Source: Syntrophomonadaceae bacterium
GTDB taxonomy: Bacteria > Bacillota > Dethiobacteria > DTU022
Direction: 5' to 3'
Length of the DNA: 29,005 bases
Assembly (NCBI GenBank): GCA_003553895.1
Contig: PWFM01000075.1
Location: 1 to 29,005 of the forward strand
Both the position numbers and the translations under genes were made by a program. Positions 1 to 6,671 of the stretch are shown one piece after another. Numbering within the stretch: the stretch's first letter is position 1; each line of letters opens with the position of its first letter. Below the pieces are notes generated by a model that was given only the letters and a program-made list of their open reading frames with translations, did no database searches and was not told the DNA's origin.

Positions 1-125
1 ACACATTTTAATTAATGTAGTAGCAACTTCTACATTTAAACAGCTATTAATTATATGTTGGATTTCAAATGTGCATCTTTGTATATTATAATTATAACAT
101 CTTAAGCTCTTAAACGATACCATAT
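1..125. other. AT-rich non-coding stretch at window edge
   Basis: The first 120 bases contain only 29 G or C, about a quarter, against roughly half in the rest of the window. No reading frame with a ribosome binding site is visible. The AT-rich run ends abruptly where a decayed membrane-protein fragment begins near 126, so this looks like a junction (deletion or insertion scar, or an assembly join) rather than an ordinary promoter region. I cannot tell which from the sequence alone. Confidence 0.5.
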
Positions 126-607
126 TTACCCCCACCGGAAAATCCTGCCTGGGAAATAACCGCAAACCTGGGCTATGCAATCATCTGGATTGGCATTACA
201 ACTATGTTTATGGCCGCTTTCATTGCTCTTTTTCAAACCAATACCAAGCGCATCCTGGCCTACAGCAGTGTCAGCCAGATGGGTTATATTTTGATGGGCA
301 CAGGCTGTGCCGCCTACATGGGCCTGGAGGGGCCAATGGGTTTCAGCGGCACCATGATGCATATTTTCAACCATGCCTTTTTCAAGGCGGGCATGTTCAT
401 GATGGTCGGGGCGGTCATGCCAGGACCCACCGCCTGGAGCTGGGAAAACTGGGCGGCCTGTTCCGGAAATTCCCGCTGACCGTTGCTGCCTTCGTCATTG
501 CTGCCGGAGGCATCGCCGGTGTGCCGGGGCTGAACGGTTATGCCAGCAAAACCCTGCTCCACCATGCCATCGAAGATGCTTATACTTATGCACAGCTGCA
601 GGACTAA
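126..607 (+). pseudogene. Remnant of a complex I / Mrp-type proton-pumping subunit (NuoL/NuoM/MrpD family)
   Basis: A conceptual translation from 126 gives a typical antiporter-like core: the KRILAYSSVSQMGYI segment at about 249-293 and the HIFNHAFFKAGMF segment at about 360-398. At about 420 the frame breaks. The frame used so far stops at 477-479, while another frame continues the family sequence from 422 (RTHRLELGKLGGLFRKFPL, then GVPGLNGYASKTLLHHAI) and stops at 605-607. One missing base near 420 explains this. There is no start codon or N-terminal half before 126, and the C-terminal third is absent, since full subunits are about 450-650 residues. Loss at both ends plus the frameshift make it a pseudogene fragment rather than a single sequencing error. 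No other complex I or Mrp gene is visible here. Confidence 0.85.
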
Positions 608-617
608 CCGGGCCTGC

Positions 618-1388
618 TCACCTTTGCCCGATGGGCAGGTTGCCCTGCCGGGCGGTGATCCAGCCAAGGAAAAAGAGAACCGCTGCTGCAGCCAGCCAGG
701 CCACAATAGTCAGAATAACGATATCGGTGCCGTGACGCACCCCGATTCCGATCAGAGCCCAGACAAAAACGGCAGCATAGATGTAATCCTGACGCAAGTA
801 AAAAACAGCCAGGGCTATAAGGGCGGCAATGATCAGCATCAGGATGGTAAAAAAGATCCCGCCTGTTCCGGTTCCCAGCCAGCCGATATTGTAAAGCCAA
901 ACATTAAAATTGACTAAAGTAGCCGCCGAGAGCCAGCCCAGGTAGAGGCTGAAGGGAAACTTGACCAGGACCCGGTCGTATATATTTCTTTCAGCAGTAA
1001 CCGCCCCCAGGCGCAGGTATATGACCACCAGGGAAGCCAGCAGCAGGAGGATGACAATGAATGACCAGCCTATATGCTGGTAATGCCAGAGGAAAATCCA
1101 GAGCACATTGAAAAGAGAACTCACAGCAAACAATATGCCGACCGCCTTAACCGAAGGGCTTTCCCGGTGCCCCGGTAAAGCCTGGTACACCGTAAAAGCG
1201 ATCAAACCTAAATAAATCAGGCCCCAGATGGAAAACACATAGGGAGCCGGGGTCAGTAAAATAGGGTTTTCAGCAGAGAGTTCCTGCTGGGTCATGTTGA
1301 TCGGCAAAGCATTGGCCAAAAAGTTGACCGCCAGAACCACAACCAGGGCGCCAATATTGATATAAGCCCTGATATCGCTTCTAATCAC
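618..1388 (-). CDS. TspO/MBR-related tryptophan-rich membrane protein
   Basis: A polytopic membrane protein of about 256 residues with some seven or eight hydrophobic segments. The stretch LTPAPYVFSIWGLIYLGL near residues 45-62 and the later PFSLYLGWLSAATLVNFNVW resemble the TspO/MBR family (tetrapyrrole or sterol binding, stress-linked) in its longer bacterial form, longer than the roughly 160-residue classical TspO. I start it at GTG 1388, about 10 bases after an AGGAG. The more distal in-frame GTG at 1397 almost touches that site and is less likely. Its 3' end lies 10 bases from the decayed antiporter fragment, and upstream it faces the DUF3786 gene across about 230 bases. No function is proved, and ligand binding is inferred from the family only. 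Confidence 0.7.
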   Translation of the reverse strand: MIRSDIRAYINIGALVVVLAVNFLANALPINMTQQELSAENPILLTPAPYVFSIWGLIYLGLIAFTVYQALPGHRESPSVKAVGILFAVSSLFNVLWIFLWHYQHIGWSFIVILLLLASLVVIYLRLGAVTAERNIYDRVLVKFPFSLYLGWLSAATLVNFNVWLYNIGWLGTGTGGIFFTILMLIIAALIALAVFYLRQDYIYAAVFVWALIGIGVRHGTDIVILTIVAWLAAAAVLFFLGWITARQGNLPIGQR

Positions 1389-1617
1389 AATTAACACGCT
1401 CCTTTCAAGAGTGGTTATCCAGATAGGGGATTAAATTTTCCCCTAATTATTTAGCTGCCTCTACTAATTAATTCTATATTGGTACAGTGATTCCTGTTTT
1501 TTTATGCGCACCCGGCCTGGGTTATGTTCCAGATACTAATCCTTTAAGCAAACATTGACTGATCGCTGCCTTTATCGCTATAATGAGCGCAGTTGCAATG
1601 GAACTGGCGGTGATCAA

Positions 1618-2286
1618 ATGGATGAACGAAGCGGAGACAACCAATTTAACCTGCTCGACAATCGCGCCAATGAGGAAAAGCGGCGAAAAGCCCTAAAAGA
1701 CAGATGTGAAGAATACAAGGAACGCTTGAAAAAGCGCGATCCCCAGGAAATAGCCGGACTGGCGGCGGTAAGCCTGTTAAAAGATCAAGAAGGCAGGCTT
1801 AAATTAAGCGGCATCCATCTCCTTGAAACCTATAACATCACCTGGCCGGAGCTGTCCGTAACCGACAGCAGCGGCAACCCGGCAGAACTGAACAAGGAAG
1901 CGCTCTGGCTGCATTATCTTGACCGGGCCGATGGCCACCCTCTGACCAGGCGCTGGGTTAATTTAAGCGAAATTGGAGGCTTGTTTTACCAGCAAGCTTT
2001 TCAGGGCTACTGTGGTGATGAGCTTGCCGAAGCATGGGGAACCAATATCGAAGGTCTGCGCGAAAAATGCCTGGCTACGGGCGGCTGGGAGCTGGGCGGA
2101 TTGGGAGACCTGGCCATTGAATGGCGGGCCCTGCCCCGCCTGCCGCTCTGCCTGTGTTACCGCCTTCCCACCGGGACGGACCGGGCCTGGGCCACGATGC
2201 TTTTTGACGCCGCGGCAGGCCACTATGTCGCCGCAGATGTTGCGGCAATTACGGCCAAAGAGCTGGCCGACCAAATCAAACCCTGA
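1618..2286 (+). CDS. DUF3786 domain-containing protein
   Basis: A soluble protein of about 222 residues if started at ATG 1618. A TTG at 1555 would add 21 residues of low-complexity character and has no better ribosome site. The N-terminal 40 residues are very charged and likely helical. The rest carries features I associate with DUF3786: a W-x-L-HYL region after the first strand block, the GGLFYQQAF segment, the GGLGDLAIEWRALPRLPL segment, and the C-terminal LFDAAAGHYVAADVAAI. This family is found in anaerobic bacteria and archaea, often near corrinoid or C1-metabolism genes, and has no established activity that I know of. It sits 84 bases upstream of the MFS gene in the same direction and could be co-transcribed. 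Confidence 0.7.
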   Translation: MDERSGDNQFNLLDNRANEEKRRKALKDRCEEYKERLKKRDPQEIAGLAAVSLLKDQEGRLKLSGIHLLETYNITWPELSVTDSSGNPAELNKEALWLHYLDRADGHPLTRRWVNLSEIGGLFYQQAFQGYCGDELAEAWGTNIEGLREKCLATGGWELGGLGDLAIEWRALPRLPLCLCYRLPTGTDRAWATMLFDAAAGHYVAADVAAITAKELADQIKP

Positions 2287-2370
2287 GCGGATATATCTGA
2301 CCGGATATCATAGAATAAGCCGGGCAATGATCATTTCGTAAAAATTCGTGTACACGGACTGAGGCAATAG

Positions 2371-3582
2371 ATGCAGATTCAAAACGGCGAGTACCGGCAA
2401 AGCGAACATTTTAATAGCGGTCCAGTAAACTGGGTCCTTTTTTTTGGATCGGTCTTCTTTTTTGTGATCAACCTCTTTGCCTCGGTTTCCATTTTCCCCA
2501 GCTACAGCCTGGCCATCGGCAGCAGCCCTTTCCTGGCCGGCCTGCAAAATACCCTGTTCTCTTTGATGGCAGTGGTTTTGCGTTTCTTCTTTGGGCCGTT
2601 CATGGACCGGAAAGGACCCAAACCCTTGATGTTGATCGGCGTTTTTGCTTTTGCCACCACGCCGCTGTTGTTGATGCTCAGCCCCACCTATCCGATGCTC
2701 CTGGCAGCGAGAATTTATCAATCAATCGGCCTCTCCGTCTACCTGCCGGGTATTTCCACCCTGGCCGCCGATATGGCCCCAACCGATAAAATCGGCACCT
2801 ACCTGGGCGCATCACGCATCTTTATTAACCTGGGGCTGCTGGCCGGGCCTTCTGCAGCCCTTTTCGTAATCGGAGAGTTCAATTACGAAAGCTGGTTTGC
2901 CATCAGCGCCTTAACCTCTGCAGCTTCATTTATACTGCTTTATGCCGTAAAAACCCCCGATGTTTCGTACCGGGTCGGACGGGTCGCCGGCTCCATGGGA
3001 CAGATCCTGAAAGCGCTGACTGAAAAACAGATTTATCCAATTATCGGAGGTATTGCCCTCTATTCTTTTACCTACAGCGCCGTGGTTTCATTTGCCGCAG
3101 TCCATATTGAAGCTACATCACCAGATTCACAGGCTCCGTATTTTTTTGTAGTCATGGGTATCGCCGGGGTAGCCGGCTGCCTGGGAGCGGGAGCCCTGTC
3201 TGATATTTTCAGCCGCCAGAAACTGGCCTGGCCGCTTTTGGTCACCCTGGGCATCGGAGCGATGGTTTTCTCCATGATTCATCTATCTCCGATCCTGATC
3301 ATCGTCTGCGCTATTATTTTAGGGATGGGTATCCAGGGCAGTTCGCTGGTTTTTGCCGCCTGGTTAATTGATTTAAGCAAACCTGAGTTGAGGGCCACCA
3401 CGATGAGCCTGCAGGAGAATTCTATTGACATTATGTTTGCCCTGGGAGCCCTGGTGTTTGGGCTGGCTGCCCAGGGCCCGGGGCTGGGCAGCGCCTTTTT
3501 AACAGCAGGCGTTTTGACCATTATTGCGGCCCTGCCCCTGGCCCGAATAAGCAAGATAATAATCACCCGGTCGAATCAATAA
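2371..3582 (+). CDS. Major facilitator superfamily transporter
   Basis: A 403-residue protein with about twelve hydrophobic segments, the standard MFS length. Between segments 2 and 3 it has GPFMDRKGPKPLMLIG, a good match to the MFS loop motif (G-x-x-x-D-R-x-G-R-K). A related GALSDIFSRQKLAWPLL follows segment 8 in the second half, as expected from the internal duplication. The start ATG at 2371 has a modest GAGG about 7 bases upstream. The first 15 residues are hydrophilic. The substrate cannot be assigned; the pattern is that of generic drug or metabolite exporters. Its stop overlaps by 7 bases the stop of the convergent zinc-finger gene. Confidence 0.85.
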   Translation: MQIQNGEYRQSEHFNSGPVNWVLFFGSVFFFVINLFASVSIFPSYSLAIGSSPFLAGLQNTLFSLMAVVLRFFFGPFMDRKGPKPLMLIGVFAFATTPLLLMLSPTYPMLLAARIYQSIGLSVYLPGISTLAADMAPTDKIGTYLGASRIFINLGLLAGPSAALFVIGEFNYESWFAISALTSAASFILLYAVKTPDVSYRVGRVAGSMGQILKALTEKQIYPIIGGIALYSFTYSAVVSFAAVHIEATSPDSQAPYFFVVMGIAGVAGCLGAGALSDIFSRQKLAWPLLVTLGIGAMVFSMIHLSPILIIVCAIILGMGIQGSSLVFAAWLIDLSKPELRATTMSLQENSIDIMFALGALVFGLAAQGPGLGSAFLTAGVLTIIAALPLARISKIIITRSNQ

Positions 3583-3953
3583 TCAAAAGGAACCAGGTAA
3601 ATCCGGTTTCCTTCTTTGCGCCCCTTGACCAGTTCGCAATGCCGCAACACGGCAATCTGCTTATCTAATTCCAGCTCCGACAGGTTTAAATCATCTAAAA
3701 CCTGCTGCCGGGTCGCTTTTTCATTTTTCTTGATGTAGTTATATATTTTTTTCTGGATATCGAGCAGGCCTTCCGTGCCGCTTTGTCCGGATGCCTGGCG
3801 ATGTTTTTTGGCCATCTGGACAGCTGCCACATCGCAAGTCTTTGGCCGCTGGAGCATCTCCATGTAGCAGTCTTCACAAACCTGTTGATCTTGATGGAAA
3901 TAAATATCTTCAGCGGACACTTCACTCTGACACCTGGCGCATGTTACTGCCAT
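3576..3953 (-). CDS. Small zinc-finger plus winged-helix-like protein
   Basis: Started at ATG 3953, which has a perfect AGGAGG 7 bases upstream; the longer in-frame start at 4001 has none. The 125-residue product has two CxxC pairs (C5/C8 and C26/C29) that would bind one zinc. A linker follows, then at about residues 64-125 a helical segment DIQKKIYNYIKK, the helix-turn-helix-like TRQQVLDDLNLSELELDKQIAVL and a wing ending GNRIYLVPFDY. The C-terminal part fits a winged-helix DNA-binding fold of the kind used by small regulators. I do not recognise a named family, so a transcriptional role is inference. It converges on and overlaps the MFS gene by 7 bases. Confidence 0.65.
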   Translation of the reverse strand: MAVTCARCQSEVSAEDIYFHQDQQVCEDCYMEMLQRPKTCDVAAVQMAKKHRQASGQSGTEGLLDIQKKIYNYIKKNEKATRQQVLDDLNLSELELDKQIAVLRHCELVKGRKEGNRIYLVPFDY

Positions 3954-4155
3954 GATCTCACCTCCTAAAAGTTGACTCATTTTCTGCCGAAACAACCTCA
4001 CTCACTTCTGGTAAATCTTAAGGACAGATAAAACTATCACCCTGCAAAAAACCTGAGTGAGATCTCCCGGGGATTAGATAATAGCCCGGCCTTCCTTCAA
4101 TTAGAAAGAGAAAAGCAAGCAATTCGCTGACGGGGAAGTTTTACCCGGGGAAATT

Positions 4156-4554
4156 TTATATTTGCCTTTTCGATGTTTCTTTTTGCTTTTTATGCTTTTG
4201 CAGGTAATCAACAATAGCCTGCCTTAAGGCGGCAACTCCGATGTTTGAACAGTGCACCTTGGATTCCGGAAGCCCGGAGAGGGCTTTGACCACGTTATCC
4301 TCAGTAATGGCTACGGCATCGCGGAGCGATTTTCCGGCCGCCATTTCGGTCAGGACGCTGGCCGTAGCGATAGAAGCCGGGCAACCGCATATTTCAAAAC
4401 TAATCTCCCTGATCCGGTCGGCCCTGACCCGGATATAAATCCGGACAAAATCTCCACAGTCCGGGTCACCCACTGTCCCGATGCCGTCGGCGCCGGGGAT
4501 AATCCCCACATTCCTTGGGTTTTGAAAATGGTCCATAACTCTTGCCGAATACAT
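4156..4554 (-). CDS. nifU: NifU/IscU-type iron-sulfur cluster scaffold
   Basis: A 132-residue protein matching the NifU N-terminal domain, which assembles iron-sulfur clusters from sulfur given by a cysteine desulfurase. All three cluster cysteines are present in their usual settings: C33 in GDPDCGDF, C58 in the CGCPAS motif (with an extra C56), and C102 in KVHCSN. The start is the conventional MYSARVMDHFQNPRN. An AGGTGA lies about 7 bases before ATG 4554. There is no C-terminal Nfu domain and no [2Fe-2S] domain, so it is the short stand-alone form common in Clostridia. No desulfurase gene is adjacent in this window, which is unusual, because the short form is usually next to nifS. Confidence 0.9.
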   Translation of the reverse strand: MYSARVMDHFQNPRNVGIIPGADGIGTVGDPDCGDFVRIYIRVRADRIREISFEICGCPASIATASVLTEMAAGKSLRDAVAITEDNVVKALSGLPESKVHCSNIGVAALRQAIVDYLQKHKKQKETSKRQI

Positions 4555-4646
4555 TGCTCTATCACCTGCCGCATTAAATATATGGTCCGGTTGACATTAT
4601 AACATATGAGCCAGTTCGGAACGGGTGCGACTTAACTGAATAATCC

Positions 4647-4675
4647 TTGCTTCCACAGGCCAGGTTTGCTATTAT
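4647..4675 (+). promoter_or_regulatory. Candidate sigma-A promoter for superoxide reductase
   Basis: TTGCTT at 4647-4652 and TATTAT at 4670-4675 are separated by 17 bases, a fair match to the vegetative consensus and 55 bases ahead of the start codon. Just downstream, 4694-4706 is a small inverted repeat, TATAT-AAC-ATATA, that could be an operator for a Fur-family regulator. Both are by eye only. Confidence 0.4.
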
Positions 4676-4729
4676 ATAAGCATACTAAAGTAATATATAA
4701 CATATAATTTGCTTAAAGGAGGAGTTAAG

Positions 4730-5125
4730 ATGAGTTCATTAGCGGAACATATCCAATCCGCCGACTGGAAGGCGGAAAAACACGTTCCCGTTATCGAGGT
4801 TAAGGGGGCGGCTAAAAAAGGAGAACCCTTCCAGGTGGAATTAAGTGTGGGCAAAGAAATCCCCCATCCCCATACAACCGAGCACCATATCCGTAATATT
4901 CAGCTCTACTTTAAACCTGAGGGAGAAAATTTTATCATTCATCTCGGGACATTCCAGTTCGAAGCGCACGGCGAATCGGTCCAGGGGGCCAATGAAGGCA
5001 GCGCCAAATGCGAACCGGTGGCGATCGCCACCGTCACCCTGGAAAAACCGGGTGAACTGGTGGCCCTTAGCTACTGCAACATCCATGGCCTCTGGGACAA
5101 TGCCCAGAAGGTGGATGTTAAATAA
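4730..5125 (+). CDS. Superoxide reductase (neelaredoxin type, class II)
   Basis: Reduces superoxide to hydrogen peroxide without making oxygen, taking electrons from rubredoxin-like donors, in the cytoplasm of anaerobes. I start it at ATG 4730, which follows an AAAGGAGGAG; this gives 131 residues, typical of the one-iron class. The iron site is complete: H18 in EKHVPVIE, H46 and H52 in the IPHPHTTEHHI segment, C116 and H119 in the SYCNIHGLW motif near the end. E16 and K17 sit where the gating Glu and Lys are found in archaeal enzymes. There is no N-terminal desulforedoxin domain, so it is not a full desulfoferrodoxin. It appears to be transcribed alone, ending at the hairpin at 5172-5220, and lies in the same block as perR. 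Confidence 0.93.
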   Translation: MSSLAEHIQSADWKAEKHVPVIEVKGAAKKGEPFQVELSVGKEIPHPHTTEHHIRNIQLYFKPEGENFIIHLGTFQFEAHGESVQGANEGSAKCEPVAIATVTLEKPGELVALSYCNIHGLWDNAQKVDVK

Positions 5126-5171
5126 GATATCCGTCATAAAGCCCGGAACTATAAAAAGGTTAAGCCCGTCC

Positions 5172-5220
5172 AGCAAGCTGTATAAATCACCAGGAGTGAG
5201 ATTTCTACAGCTTGCTTTTA
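5172..5220 (+). terminator. Long-loop hairpin with T-run after superoxide reductase
   Basis: AGCAAGCTGTA at 5172-5182 pairs perfectly with TACAGCTTGCT at 5206-5216 (11 pairs, 23-base loop) and is followed by TTTA. The stem and following T residues suggest an intrinsic terminator for the upstream gene, though the loop is longer than usual and the T-run is short. Confidence 0.5.
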
Positions 5221-5233
5221 ACTGATAAAGACA

Positions 5234-5311
5234 CCACCCGCTTACCGGGTGGCGGGAGCGGCCATTTTTCACCGCCGGTGTTTGCTAACAGGACATATTT
5301 CTTAAACACCG
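5234..5311 (+). promoter_or_regulatory. Structured 5' leader ahead of the ZIP transporter
   Basis: Three perfect inverted repeats sit end to end and compete for shared bases. CCACCCG 5234-5240 pairs with CGGGTGG 5246-5252. GGCGG 5251-5255 pairs with CCGCC 5272-5276. CGGTGTTT 5276-5283 pairs with AAACACCG 5304-5311. The shared bases at 5251-5252 and 5276 mean neighbouring stems exclude each other in part, a layout seen in riboswitches and attenuators. I could not match it to a known class by eye (not the yybP-ykoY manganese, NiCo, FMN or cobalamin patterns). No promoter is clear within it. Confidence 0.4.
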
Positions 5312-5364
5312 CGATGTTAATTTTTTGTAATCAACAACCCTTATTAACAGAAAGTGTGGTTTTA

Positions 5365-6105
5365 ATGAGCTGGATAGAAATTGGAGCGCTGGGTATGCTG
5401 GCGGGAGTAATCGGAACCGGGGCCGGTGGGCTTGTCTCTCTTTTCATGAACAAACCTTCATCCCGCTTTACCGGGACAATTCTGGCCTTCGCCGCCGGGA
5501 TCATGCTGGCCATTGTTTTCCTGGAACTGCTTGAAGAATCGATTGATTTTAGCAGTCACATGATTGCTATTCTCGGCTTAACCCTGGGGATGGCTATTTT
5601 CTACGCCATCGATCACTTTCTGCCCCACCATCACCCGGTTACCCCGGAAAAAACCCATCAGGGCGGATACTTAAAAAAAGGGACCCTGCTGGCCCTGGGT
5701 ATTGGCCTCCATAATTTCCCGGAAGGCCTGGCCATAGGCGCCGGTTTTATCGGTTCCACCGAACTGGGGACTACCCTGGCCGTCTTAATCGGCCTGCACA
5801 ATATTCCGGAGGGTATGGCCGTTGCCGCTCCTTTGAGGGCCGGTGGCTATAATCACCGCAAGGTAATCTGGATCACTGCCCTGGCCGGGGCGCCGATGGG
5901 CGCAGGCGCTTTTATCGGAGCGGCTATCAGCAGCATCTCCCCGCTGATCCTGGGCTTATCGCTCGGATTCGCCGCCGGGGCCATGCTCTATATCGTCTGT
6001 GACGAACTTATCCCTGATGCTTATGAAAGCGCAGGAGCCCATTTTTCGATCCTGGGTATTTTTTGCGGAACCGTCCTCGGAATTCTTTTTACGGCCTGGT
6101 TTTAA
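5365..6105 (+). CDS. ZIP-family divalent metal transporter
   Basis: A 246-residue, eight-segment membrane protein that would move zinc, iron or manganese into the cytoplasm. The two hallmark metal-site motifs are present in the central helices: HNFPEGLAIGAG at about residues 117-128 and HNIPEGMAVAAP at about 147-158. A histidine-rich loop (LPHHHPV) lies between the third and fourth segments, as usual in ZIPs. The C-terminal CDELIPDAYE is also characteristic of the GufA-like subgroup. I chose ATG 5365 because it begins just before the first membrane helix; upstream in-frame extension runs through the hairpin region and lacks a ribosome site. Its own ribosome site is weak, which may fit control by the leader. 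It ends inside a strong terminator. Confidence 0.88.
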   Translation: MSWIEIGALGMLAGVIGTGAGGLVSLFMNKPSSRFTGTILAFAAGIMLAIVFLELLEESIDFSSHMIAILGLTLGMAIFYAIDHFLPHHHPVTPEKTHQGGYLKKGTLLALGIGLHNFPEGLAIGAGFIGSTELGTTLAVLIGLHNIPEGMAVAAPLRAGGYNHRKVIWITALAGAPMGAGAFIGAAISSISPLILGLSLGFAAGAMLYIVCDELIPDAYESAGAHFSILGIFCGTVLGILFTAWF

Positions 6106-6120
6106 GACCAGGCCGTATTT
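6091..6120 (+). terminator. Intrinsic terminator overlapping the end of the ZIP gene
   Basis: ACGGCCTGGT (6091-6100) pairs perfectly with ACCAGGCCGT (6107-6116) around a six-base loop holding the stop codon, followed by ATTTTAG. A ten-pair GC-rich stem plus T-run makes a good rho-independent terminator, separating the ZIP gene from perR. Confidence 0.8.
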
Positions 6121-6150
6121 TAGTTATAGTTAATACTGATTTTAAATTGC

Positions 6151-6165
6151 TATATTTTCAATATA
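6151..6165 (+). promoter_or_regulatory. Candidate Fur/PerR-type operator
   Basis: TATATT-TTC-AATATA is a perfect 6-3-6 inverted repeat placed 6 bases before the -35 of the perR promoter. Read as 7-1-7 it has the geometry of a Fur-family box, although the bases differ from the Bacillus PerR consensus. Autoregulation is inferred. Confidence 0.35.
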
Positions 6166-6170
6166 ATCAC

Positions 6171-6199
6171 TTGACCTTTTATGGTTTAACATATATGAT
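6171..6199 (+). promoter_or_regulatory. Sigma-A promoter for perR
   Basis: TTGACC at 6171-6176 and TATGAT at 6194-6199 with exactly 17 bases between; this is one of the two best promoter matches in the window and lies 46 bases before the start codon. Confidence 0.7.
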
Positions 6200-6244
6200 C
6201 ACCTTTAAGTAAAAAAGCTAAAAAAAGGATGGTTTGTTAACACC

Positions 6245-6646
6245 ATGATCAAGCACAAATACAAGCGCAGCAGGCAGAGGGAAGAAATTCTTAACATTTT
6301 AAAGGGCACCGATTCTCATCCCACGGCAAGCTGGATTTATGATGAATTAAAAAAAGATTTCCACAACCTGAGCATGGGCACGGTATACCGCAACGTCAAT
6401 ATTTTGCTCGACCAGAACCTGATCACCAGGATAGAATCGGGCAGCAGCTTCGATCGTTTTGACGGTAATGTAGAGCCCCATTACCATTTCTTTTGCCGGG
6501 AATGTGATGCCATTTACGATATGCCGATCAAGCTGATGGAAGGATTAAACAAGCAAGCCAACCTGTCAGCCAATCACCATGTAGAAGAGCACCGCATTAA
6601 TTTTTACGGAATATGCGAAAACTGCAAAAGCAACGCAGCGACCTGA
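6245..6646 (+). CDS. perR: Fur-family peroxide-type regulator (PerR-like)
   Basis: A 133-residue metal-dependent repressor. The N-terminal winged helix contains the recognition segment LSMGTVYRNVNIL at about 42-54. The structural zinc site has both CxxC pairs, C84/C87 and C123/C126. The regulatory site matches PerR residue for residue: H25, D73, H79, H81 and D92 correspond to Bacillus H37, D85, H91, H93 and D104. The aspartate at the last position, where Fur usually has glutamate, favours peroxide sensing by metal-catalysed oxidation of histidine. Neighbours agree: superoxide reductase produces peroxide, and the ZIP transporter could supply the sensing metal. A strong promoter and a palindrome precede it; the ribosome site (AAAGGA, about 12 bases away) is weak. 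Confidence 0.85.
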   Translation: MIKHKYKRSRQREEILNILKGTDSHPTASWIYDELKKDFHNLSMGTVYRNVNILLDQNLITRIESGSSFDRFDGNVEPHYHFFCRECDAIYDMPIKLMEGLNKQANLSANHHVEEHRINFYGICENCKSNAAT

Positions 6647-6671
6647 TTAATGTCGTCCCGGGTGAGACCTT

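Noticed and set aside
540..917. Long reading frame antisense to the TspO-like gene
   Set aside because: It lies opposite a better-supported membrane protein, has no ribosome site, and its sequence is of low complexity typical of shadow frames.
2308..2721. Minus-strand frame opposite the MFS gene start
   Set aside because: It mirrors the GC-biased MFS codons, with a Gln/His/Lys-rich product and no family similarity.
3997..4061. Inverted repeat CTCACTCA / TGAGTGAG as a terminator or operator
   Set aside because: The arms are 49 bases apart with no T-run and no relation to a promoter, so chance is more likely.
5230..5312. Known metal or FMN riboswitch upstream of the ZIP gene
   Set aside because: The conserved cores of the yybP-ykoY, NiCo and FMN classes are not present, so I call it only a structured leader.
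5212..5364. N-terminal extension of the ZIP transporter
   Set aside because: It would be translated through the hairpin leader, has no ribosome site, and the residues (many Pro, Gly and Thr) do not resemble the family.
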